In this document: positions 1-5,588 of the stretch, in pieces | How positions within the stretch are numbered: the stretch's first letter is position 1 | Layout of the letters: the number at the start of each line of letters is the position of its first letter | Assembly: GCA_001822215.1 (NCBI GenBank) | Contig: MHQD01000006.1 | Span: forward strand, 1 to 9,552 | Direction: 5' to 3' | Origin: Candidatus Sungbacteria bacterium RIFCSPHIGHO2_01_FULL_50_25 | Lineage (GTDB): Bacteria > Patescibacteriota > Minisyncoccia > Sungbacterales > HO2-52-23 | DNA: 9,552 nt | The notes under the pieces: model-generated | Databases searched by the model: none | Seen by the model: the letters and a program-made list of their open reading frames with translations, nothing else | What the model was told of the DNA's origin: nothing | Made by a program: the position numbers and the translations under genes

Positions 1-530
1 TCGCTTTTGCGGTGTTCCAAAATGCGAATAATATCCGAGAACGCCTTTCGACAGTGAATCATCAGGGGTTTTGCAACTTCCCCGGCAAGGCGTATATGCT
101 CGAGAAAAACCGCCTCCTGTTTTTTCTTTGTCTCCTCCGCGAGCCGATAATAATCAAGTCCGCACTCGCCTATAGCAACGACTTTCGGATGCGCGGCAAG
201 TTTTTTGTAATAACCATAATCAAATTTCTCCTCGCGGCTCACAAACCCTTCCACAACATTCTCATATTCTTGAGAATGTGAGAATGTTCCGAGCTCTTGG
301 GGATCGTGATACGACTGTTCCGTGTGAATCGGATGAAGGCCGACGGTTGCGTAGACCCCTTCCGGATAATTCTCTGCTATTTCAATCGCTTTTTGCGACG
401 TATCGCGCTGGGTGCCTACGTTCACCATCCAAATGCCCGCATCAAGCGCGCGACGAATTACAATATCCGCATCTTCCGAAAATGCCGCAAACTGAACATG
501 GGTATGAATGTCAAAAAACTTCGGGGACAT
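1..530 (-). CDS. tatD: TatD family metal-dependent DNase, 3' end cut by window edge
   Basis: The first 176 residues are present; the family is usually about 255-265 residues, so roughly the last third lies beyond base 1. TatD proteins are TIM-barrel metallohydrolases with 3'-5' exonuclease or AP-endonuclease-like activity in DNA repair. Directly visible are the N-terminal metal motif FDIHTH (H9 and H11), a metal-ligand Glu in GECGLDYYR (E122) and PLMIHCRKAF (H159), all in family order. Residues about 78-108 form an insert between the second strand and the GECGLDYYR motif; part of it is encoded by a 34-base palindrome (see 255-288). The start is the ATG at 530, six bases after the metG stop, so the gene is probably translated from the metG transcript; no strong Shine-Dalgarno is visible. 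The family assignment is secure; the exact substrate is not. Confidence 0.93.
   Translation of the reverse strand, partial: MSPKFFDIHTHVQFAAFSEDADIVIRRALDAGIWMVNVGTQRDTSQKAIEIAENYPEGVYATVGLHPIHTEQSYHDPQELGTFSHSQEYENVVEGFVSREEKFDYGYYKKLAAHPKVVAIGECGLDYYRLAEETKKKQEAVFLEHIRLAGEVAKPLMIHCRKAFSDIIRILEHRKS
255..288. repeat. 34-base near-perfect palindrome inside tatD
   Basis: The arms AACATTCTCA (255-264) and TGAGAATGTT (279-288) are exact reverse complements. After one T/G mismatch (265/278), the inner arms ATTCT (266-270) and AGAAT (273-277) also pair. Each half is built from two 8-base units: GAGAATGT occurs twice in tandem (272-279 and 280-287), and the left half is ACATTCTC then ATATTCTT. The palindrome is read in frame as TatD residues 81-92 (GTFSHSQEYENV). 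It may be an inserted palindromic element tolerated in a variable loop, or chance; the sequence alone does not decide. Confidence 0.75.
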
Positions 531-536
531 CGTGTC

Positions 537-2024
537 TCAAGGAATGCGTGGAAAAATCCCCACGCCTTTTTTTATCTCAAGCACCGAATCCTTAAATAAG
601 ATTTGCTGCCGTATTTTTCCCGCAGTACCCGGCAAAAAGGGTTCGATGAGATTTGTAATCGTCCCGATGAGATATGTCGCATTTTTTATCGTACGTTCGA
701 ATTCCGGGCCTTCTTTCAAGGTCCACGGTTTTTTATCATTGATGTAGCGGTCAGCGAATGAAATAAGCTCCCAAGCCGCACCGAGCGCTTCGTTCAAGCG
801 AAAATTCTCCATATATGCCTCGTACTTTTTGAATGCGGCATCCGAGGCGGCGTCACTTTCTTTTTCAATGTCACTTTGAAAATCAATTTGGAGCGGGTTT
901 ATGTGCTCGCCGAGAGTCGCAACACGCGCAACCAAATTCCCAATACCGTTCGCGAGATCTCCATTGTAGCGCTCAATCAGACGAACGCGCGAAAAATCGC
1001 CGTCGGAATGTGCCGGAATTTCGCGCAGAAGAAAATAGCGGACGGTTTCGGCACCAAATTCTTTCACAAGATCATACGGATCAATGACATTCCCGACGGA
1101 TTTTGAAATCTTCTGCCCCTCAATAGTAATATAGCCATGGGAAAATATCGTTTGCGGCAGTTTTACCCGCGCAGACATTAGCATCGCGGGCCAATAGATC
1201 GCGTGAAAGCGCGTAATTCCCTTGCCGATGACGTGGAGAATATTTTCGTTTTCTTCCCAATATTTCTTGAAAAGCGCGTTGTCCGAGCCGTATCCGAGCG
1301 AGGTAATGTAATTTAACAAAGCGTCAAACCAGACATAGATCACCTGATCCGGGTCATCGGGAACCGGGATTCCCCAATTTTGAGCGCGCGCGCGCGAACG
1401 GGATATAGAGAAATCTTCGAGCCCTTGCCTGATGAAAGAAAGCATTTCGTTTTTGCGCGATTCCGGAATGATTTTTAGCTCGTCGGACTCAATGAGTTTT
1501 TTCAATTTTTCGCCGTATGTGGAAAGACGAAAAAAATAATTTTCCTCCTCGACTTCTTCGAGGGACGTGCTTGGATGCTCCGAACACTTTCCCCCCACCA
1601 AATCTTTTTCCGTCTTAAATTCCTCACACCCGACGCAATAGAGCCCTTTATATGCTTTTTTATAAATATCTTTCGGGTCGCACGCGCGCCAGAATTTTTC
1701 AACGCCAATTTTATGCCGCTCCTCGGTTGTCTGGATAAAGTCGTCCCACGAAATTCCGAGCGCATCCTTGAGTCCCCGGAAAACCTCTGCGTTTGTATCA
1801 ACGAATTCACTCGTAGAAACACCCGCGGCTTTTGCCGCCAAAACATTTTTCAGGGCGTTGTCGTCAGTGCCTCCAAGAAAATGCACGTCAAATCCTTTTT
1901 TACGGAAGAACCGCGCAATCACATCCGCTTGGATTTTTTCCAGGGCGTGCCCCACGTGCGGCCGCGCATTCACATAGTCGATCGCAGTCGTAATATATAT
2001 TCTATTTTTTTCTGAATTTGACAT
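537..2024 (-). CDS. metG: Methionyl-tRNA synthetase
   Basis: A 495-residue class I aminoacyl-tRNA synthetase that charges tRNA-Met in the cytoplasm. The HIGH-type motif is PHVGH (residues 22-26) within a TAIDYVNA context typical of MetRS. The KMSKS loop appears as KISKS (305-309) in GYITIEGQKISKSVGN. The connective peptide holds one zinc knot with ligands C130, C133, C147 and H150. VWFDALLNYI (231-240) and the helical anticodon-binding segment RYNGDLANGIGNLVAR follow. The protein ends soon after this domain and lacks the EMAP-like C-terminal tRNA-binding domain seen in longer MetRS, which is normal for short bacterial forms. The ATG at 2024 gives the expected short leader before YITTAIDYVNA; no Shine-Dalgarno is visible. 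tatD follows after six bases, a pairing common in bacteria. Confidence 0.98.
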   Translation of the reverse strand: MSNSEKNRIYITTAIDYVNARPHVGHALEKIQADVIARFFRKKGFDVHFLGGTDDNALKNVLAAKAAGVSTSEFVDTNAEVFRGLKDALGISWDDFIQTTEERHKIGVEKFWRACDPKDIYKKAYKGLYCVGCEEFKTEKDLVGGKCSEHPSTSLEEVEEENYFFRLSTYGEKLKKLIESDELKIIPESRKNEMLSFIRQGLEDFSISRSRARAQNWGIPVPDDPDQVIYVWFDALLNYITSLGYGSDNALFKKYWEENENILHVIGKGITRFHAIYWPAMLMSARVKLPQTIFSHGYITIEGQKISKSVGNVIDPYDLVKEFGAETVRYFLLREIPAHSDGDFSRVRLIERYNGDLANGIGNLVARVATLGEHINPLQIDFQSDIEKESDAASDAAFKKYEAYMENFRLNEALGAAWELISFADRYINDKKPWTLKEGPEFERTIKNATYLIGTITNLIEPFLPGTAGKIRQQILFKDSVLEIKKGVGIFPRIP

Positions 2025-2075
2025 ATTAATAGCGCTATGATACCGGTAAAATCAGCACACGGCAAGGAGATCACG
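2025..2075. promoter_or_regulatory. Short divergent promoter region between metG and the 118-residue gene
   Basis: Only 51 bases separate the two divergent starts, so any two promoters must overlap each other or the metG coding end. CTATGATAC (2035-2043) contains a -10-like TATGAT on the plus strand (2036-2041) and TATCAT on the minus strand (2042-2037). A plus-strand start near 2048 would leave a leader of about 28 bases containing the AAGGAG. A minus-strand start would leave metG almost leaderless. Good -35 boxes at proper spacing were not found, so this is a weak inference. Confidence 0.25.
2064..2069 (+). promoter_or_regulatory. Strong Shine-Dalgarno that fixes the start at 2076
   Basis: AAGGAG sits six bases before the ATG at 2076. 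An in-frame ATG 39 bases earlier (2037) has no such site and falls within the likely promoter, so 2076 is preferred. This is the only clear consensus Shine-Dalgarno seen at a gene start in the window. Confidence 0.75.
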
Positions 2076-2432
2076 ATGCAACACGGCAAAGAAACCGTAA
2101 CACGAATCGAAGAAATTCTCGCTGAATCCCGCGACAAAAGAGAAGCAATGCTACGTATACAAAGGAGAATCAATGCGATTCTCGGCACAGTCCAGATTGA
2201 CTGCGGGATCAATGACAAACGGCAATTCTTAATCCTTATCGAGTGCATAGTGAGCGACTTGGAAATCACTACAAAACTCAACACTTTCATTCGAAGCGGG
2301 TTCAGGATCTGGGTAAACTATGGCGAGCTTATGGATGGGCAGTGCCAGATCGACCAAGACGGGTCCCTCATGATTGCGCACAACGCAACTATCGGTGGTA
2401 TACGTACGTACCTAGGAATTTCGTCACTATAA
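2076..2432 (+). CDS. Hypothetical protein, 118 residues
   Basis: I do not recognise this protein. It is predicted to be soluble, with no signal peptide or membrane segment. Residues 1-35 are charged and probably helical (TRIEEILAESRDKREAMLR). The middle (about 48-75) is mixed hydrophobic (FLILIECIVSDLEIT), and the C-terminal third reads like a small beta-rich fold with Gly and Asp turns (GQCQIDQDGSLMIAHNATIGG). No catalytic motif stands out; two Cys residues are present but not in a metal-binding pattern. The start at 2076 is chosen for its Shine-Dalgarno; starting at 2037 would add 13 residues. It is transcribed away from metG and is followed at once by a likely terminator, so it may be a single-gene unit. 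It is probably a real gene given the ribosome site and terminator framing it, but its function is unknown. Confidence 0.7.
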   Translation: MQHGKETVTRIEEILAESRDKREAMLRIQRRINAILGTVQIDCGINDKRQFLILIECIVSDLEITTKLNTFIRSGFRIWVNYGELMDGQCQIDQDGSLMIAHNATIGGIRTYLGISSL

Positions 2433-2437
2433 ACTGC

Positions 2438-2468
2438 AGGGCGCCCACGAGCGCTCTTTTCTTTTCCA
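2438..2468 (+). terminator. Likely Rho-independent terminator after the 118-residue gene
   Basis: AGGGCGC (2438-2444) pairs with GCGCTCT (2451-2457), with one G-U wobble, across the six-base loop CCACGA. A T-rich tail (TTTCTTTTCC) follows. It begins five bases after the stop codon. The pyrimidine-rich tract continues to about 2495 and contains CTTTTCA twice (2471-2477 and 2485-2491), leading to the next gene. Confidence 0.65.
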
Positions 2469-2507
2469 CACTTTTCATTTTTAACTTTTCACTTTAAACT
2501 ATCGAGT

Positions 2508-3008
2508 ATGACTCTTGCGACCCATATTGTGATTGCGGGCGCAATCACAAAACCCATTACTTCAGCGCACCCCGCGCTTCTTTTTTTGGTGTCGCTCGCG
2601 TCCCATTACCTCATGGACTTGATCCCCCACTGGGACTATAAAATCCATTCCATTCCGGACAAACACAAAGAAAGCCCGGATGAAATACAATGGAATTTTT
2701 TTGACAAGGTGTTTTGGAAAGATGTTACCCGTTTCGGAATTGACGCTCTTATCGGATTCGGTGTTTTGCTCTTTTTTTTATGGCCCGAATCGTGGCCAGC
2801 GTTTTTCAAGGTTTTTCTCATATCCGCGGGCTCGATCCTTCCTGATTTTTTGCAAGGCGTCTATTTCACCCGAAAAGCGGAATTCCTGAAGCCCATTCAG
2901 CGGCTCCATGACTATTTCCATACGCGCCTCCGCCTAGGCCCATACCCTTTAATCGGCATTCCCTTCCAGGCGCTCTTTTTCATCCTTTCGGTCTACTTTC
3001 TCCTCTAA
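2508..3008 (+). CDS. Integral membrane protein with His/Asp motif, unknown function
   Basis: A 166-residue protein with about four hydrophobic segments: roughly residues 22-40, 76-92, 100-118 and 148-166. Conserved-looking polar residues sit at membrane edges: SHYLMDLIPHWDY (H33, D37, H41, D43), SILPDF (D113) and RLHDYFH (H134, D135, H138). The H-x3-D-x3-H spacing with a second Asp is reminiscent of membrane-bound metal-dependent hydrolases of the YdjM kind. That likeness is only by motif pattern; no close family was recognised. The ATG at 2508 starts directly on a membrane-type N-terminus (TLATHIVIAGAITKP), and no Shine-Dalgarno is visible. It follows the 118-residue gene by 75 bases containing a terminator, so it probably has its own promoter. 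It converges on the AI-2E gene across a structured spacer. Confidence 0.85.
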   Translation: MTLATHIVIAGAITKPITSAHPALLFLVSLASHYLMDLIPHWDYKIHSIPDKHKESPDEIQWNFFDKVFWKDVTRFGIDALIGFGVLLFFLWPESWPAFFKVFLISAGSILPDFLQGVYFTRKAEFLKPIQRLHDYFHTRLRLGPYPLIGIPFQALFFILSVYFLL

Positions 3009-3253
3009 ACAACTGGGTGATGCGAACGAGGCATCGCGATTCTGGAGCAATGCGGAGGCTGCCGCCGAACACTTCCTTTATTATTCCCCCTTCACAAGAT
3101 TCCAGGGAGCAGCACAAAAGGCGTTATTGATTTGAAACAATGTGGAGGCAGACGGCACGGTCCCTTCGATAGAATCGAAGGGCGGCTGCCGAACGCTTAG
3201 CAAGGCCGTCGCTGGACGGCCTTGCGTGTTTCAAACCAATAACGCCGAGCTAA
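3009..3253. other. Gene-free convergent spacer rich in secondary structure
   Basis: These 245 bases lie between two converging genes and hold no convincing reading frame, tRNA or T-tract terminator. A 9-base inverted repeat brackets it: CTGGGTGAT (3013-3021) and ATCACCCAG (3253-3261), the latter covering the AI-2E stop codon. Within it, CAATGCGGAGGC (3048-3059) recurs as CAATGTGGAGGC (3138-3149), 11 of 12 identical and exactly 90 bases apart. GGCTGCCG also occurs twice (3057-3064 and 3184-3191). CTGGA (3042-3046) can pair with TCCAG (3101-3105), giving a weaker left-hand fold. This looks like two degenerate copies of a structured module, the right-hand one better preserved. It may be a bidirectional transcript end, a structured RNA or a palindromic repeat element. 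Confidence 0.6.
3120..3246 (-). repeat. 127-base nested inverted-repeat element, possible structured RNA
   Basis: The outer arms at 3120-3139 and 3227-3246 pair over 20 positions with one mismatch (A3130 against C3236). In minus-strand RNA that mismatch becomes a G-U wobble, so the whole 20-base-pair helix can form there, which favours the minus strand. Inside are two perfect hairpins: CCCTTCGAT (3162-3170) with ATCGAAGGG (3174-3182), loop AGA; and GCAAGGCCGTC (3200-3210) with GACGGCCTTGC (3215-3225), loop GCTG. GGCAG (3147-3151) can also pair with CTGCC (3186-3190), extending the first hairpin. The result is a closed multibranch fold. No T-run follows either hairpin, so it is not a classic terminator, and no target-site duplication was seen. 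It lies just 3' of the AI-2E stop and could be part of that transcript's 3' end. Confidence 0.65.
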
Positions 3254-4300
3254 TCACCCAGGAATCAACTCCCTTTTCTTTTTATCCCAATCGCTCACAA
3301 GCTCCGCGACAATGACCGTTATTGGAACCGCAAGAATAATACCGATAATCCCGCCTAACTGCGCGCCGACCGCAAGCGCGATCAGAACAACGAGCGGGCT
3401 TAACCCGACGGCTTGCCGCATGACCACGGGAACAATTACATTCGATTCTATCTGCTGAACTCCGATATAGATAAGAGTAATCCAAAGCGCGTACTGCGGA
3501 TCCTGCAAAAACGCCGTGATGACCGCGGGAACCGCGGCAAGAATCGGTCCCGCGACAGGAATGATTTCAAAAAATCCAGCGAGCGCCGCAAATAAAAGCG
3601 CATTTTCCATCCCGAGAAACGTGAGCGAGAAAAAAATGAGAATACCGACGATTGCGCCCAAGAGCATTTGCGTCCGAAGCCAGCGCCCGAGCTTTTTTTG
3701 CGACCTCTGCCAAAGATCGATAACATATTCTTCGTATTTCACAGGGGTGATGAGGCGCAAAAATTGCTCGATCCCGCCCTCCTGCGTCACGAGATAAAAA
3801 GAAAATACCGCGGCGAGGAAAAACGTCAGTACGCCGCCGAACGCCGCTTGCGCAACATCGAAAATCCCTCCTTGGAATTTCGTCAGATACTCCGACGGAA
3901 CGAATAAGACATTAGTGAGCGATTCGGTGATATAGGAAAGCAGGGGAAACGAAGAAAATCCCTGAATGCCCGAAAGAACATTTTGTTTAATGAGCGAATA
4001 TGTCGCCGCGAGGTGGAGCGCTTCTTCGTAGAGAAGCGGAACGACGAGATAGATTACGGTGAGGAAAACAAAGAGAACGCCTAGGTAGATAAGCACTGCA
4101 GCAAGAAGCCGCGGGACCTTGCGCGCCTTGAGCCACAATACGCCCGGCTCGATTGCGGACGCGATGATAATCGCAAGAAAAAGCGCGATTACAACCTCCT
4201 TTACGATAAAAATTCCGACGATGACCGCGGCAACCATCAGCACCCGAAAAAGCGTTTCGGTTGATATTGAAATTGTTCGCGGATCTCCTTCTTGCTGCAT
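3254..4300 (-). CDS. AI-2E family transporter (PF01594-type permease)
   Basis: A 348-residue polytopic membrane protein of the family that includes YdiK, PerM and TqsA. Members have been linked to autoinducer-2 export or to Na+/H+ antiport; the substrate cannot be read from sequence. Hydrophobic segments lie at about residues 18-50 (two helices), 64-90, 148-172, 212-230, 233-262, 270-290 and 302-336. Family hallmarks are the FFEIIPVAGPIL segment (243-254) and the C-terminal QQIESNVIVPVVM, with Pro-Leu-Val and Gly-rich helices after it. The central soluble stretch about 91-145 is the usual extracytoplasmic or cytosolic domain of the family. Length is typical. The ATG at 4300 is three bases after the stop of the M16 peptidase gene, indicating co-transcription. 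The stop codon lies within one arm of a 9-base inverted repeat of the downstream spacer. Confidence 0.92.
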   Translation of the reverse strand: MQQEGDPRTISISTETLFRVLMVAAVIVGIFIVKEVVIALFLAIIIASAIEPGVLWLKARKVPRLLAAVLIYLGVLFVFLTVIYLVVPLLYEEALHLAATYSLIKQNVLSGIQGFSSFPLLSYITESLTNVLFVPSEYLTKFQGGIFDVAQAAFGGVLTFFLAAVFSFYLVTQEGGIEQFLRLITPVKYEEYVIDLWQRSQKKLGRWLRTQMLLGAIVGILIFFSLTFLGMENALLFAALAGFFEIIPVAGPILAAVPAVITAFLQDPQYALWITLIYIGVQQIESNVIVPVVMRQAVGLSPLVVLIALAVGAQLGGIIGIILAVPITVIVAELVSDWDKKKRELIPG

Positions 4301-4303
4301 CGT

Positions 4304-5575
4304 TTAAAACTCGTTAAGCATATCTTCAAAAACCCTTTTGTCCTCAAAGGGACCGATGAGCGCGAGATTAAGGCGCTCTGGCTTCATCATTTCTCTTGAA
4401 ACGCGGGAAATATCGTCGATGGCTACCGCCTCTATCTTATCAAATATCTCGTCTATAGTAAGGGGTTTCCCGGTCATCATTTCTTCCTGCCCGACGAAGT
4501 TTGCAACCGCGTTTGACGCTTCAAGCGTGATTGACGTGCGTCCGCGTATCTGGTCCTTTACGCGCCGGAGCTCTTGGGGCGTAATCCCTTCGTCACGAAT
4601 TTTTTTATACTCCTCGAGCACGGCACGAATGGTTTTCTCGACATTTGTATGATCCACGCCTGCATATGTCACCAAAAACCCTCGGTTTGAATACGATTCA
4701 TGCGCGCTCATAACCGTGTAGGCAAGCCCCAAACGCTCCCTTATCCGGACAAACATCCGCGATGACATTCCGCTTCCAAGAATCGCGCCGAGAACCTCTG
4801 CTGCGTATTTTGATTCATGAAGCCCGGGGTAGCCGCGAAACCCCACCACAAGATGCGTCTGGTCCGTTTTTTTATGCTCAAGATAAATATCAGGAGAAGC
4901 TTGCTCTTCTTTGACATCGGGTTTTTCCCGGATAGGATTTCCGCTTCGGATGTCGGCAAAACGCTTTGCAATATCGCTTCCGATGGACGCCTCATCAAAA
5001 TTCCCGGCAACCACGACCGCGGTATTTGCAGATGTGTACTGATGCTCAAAATAATTCACAAATTGCTCGCGGGTGAAGGAGCGGATTGTTTCTTCTATCC
5101 CGATTGTATCCCACCCCGCGGGCTGGTCTTTATACAAGAGCCGCTCCCAGATCCACCAAATATGATTTTCCGGAGTATCGAGATCGCGATGAAGCTCTTC
5201 GATGACGACTTGTTTCTCGCGCTCAATTTCCTCTTCGGCAAGAAGCGAATGTTTATAAATGTCGGATAACACGTCTAATGATTTTGCGAGGTGCGCTTTT
5301 TCCGCTTTCACGAAATAGCCCGTAATTTCATGGGACGTAAACGCATTATACACCGATCCTATGCCGTCGAGCTCTTCGGCAATCTGAATCGCCCGGGGCC
5401 GATTTTCGGTTCCCTTGAAAAACATGTGCTCGAGAAAATGCGAAATCCCGCGAAGTTCGCGCGACTCGTGGTCTGATCCCGTGCCGCACAAGACAAGCAC
5501 AGTAATCGTATTCGTGCCTTTCATGGGAGCCGTAATGATGCGGAGTCCGTTTTCTAGTGTTGTTTTCTTAAACAT
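4304..5575 (-). CDS. M16 family zinc peptidase (pitrilysin / processing-peptidase type)
   Basis: A 423-residue M16B-type metallopeptidase, related to mitochondrial processing peptidase and bacterial PqqL- or YmxG-like proteins. The inverted zinc motif HxxEH is HFLEH (H46, E49, H50), and the third ligand Glu is E126 in QVVIEEL, 76 residues after H50, the standard family spacing. The second half (about residues 190-423) is the inactive partner domain, with the usual SSRMFVRIRERLGLAYTV segment and its R/Y pair that helps bind substrate. No signal peptide is seen, so it is likely cytoplasmic. The frame is open to an ATG at 5617, but that start would overlap glyS by 29 bases. The ATG at 5575 gives the family-typical MFKKTTLENGLRI opening and a 13-base gap after glyS. 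The AI-2E gene follows after three bases. Its substrate is unknown. Confidence 0.94.
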   Translation of the reverse strand: MFKKTTLENGLRIITAPMKGTNTITVLVLCGTGSDHESRELRGISHFLEHMFFKGTENRPRAIQIAEELDGIGSVYNAFTSHEITGYFVKAEKAHLAKSLDVLSDIYKHSLLAEEEIEREKQVVIEELHRDLDTPENHIWWIWERLLYKDQPAGWDTIGIEETIRSFTREQFVNYFEHQYTSANTAVVVAGNFDEASIGSDIAKRFADIRSGNPIREKPDVKEEQASPDIYLEHKKTDQTHLVVGFRGYPGLHESKYAAEVLGAILGSGMSSRMFVRIRERLGLAYTVMSAHESYSNRGFLVTYAGVDHTNVEKTIRAVLEEYKKIRDEGITPQELRRVKDQIRGRTSITLEASNAVANFVGQEEMMTGKPLTIDEIFDKIEAVAIDDISRVSREMMKPERLNLALIGPFEDKRVFEDMLNEF

Positions 5576-5588
5576 GATTTTTTCGCAT

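Noticed and set aside
1384..1396. Alternating GC tract of 13 bases in metG
   Set aside because: It encodes Arg and Ala codons within a normal SRSRARAQNWGIP segment; it fits GC-rich codon choice and needs no special explanation.
1575..2015. A 146-codon plus-strand open frame opposite metG
   Set aside because: It lies entirely within the conserved catalytic part of metG and shows no domain of its own.
2018..2023. Perfect TTGACA -35 box upstream of the 118-residue gene
   Set aside because: It is only 12 bases from the TATGAT -10-like box, and the sequence 16-18 bases downstream (near 2041) is a poor -10 match; the spacing does not make a sigma-70 promoter.
3009..3253. tRNA, tmRNA or CRISPR array in the spacer
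   Set aside because: There is no cloverleaf with T-loop and acceptor stem, no tag-like frame, and no regularly spaced identical repeats.
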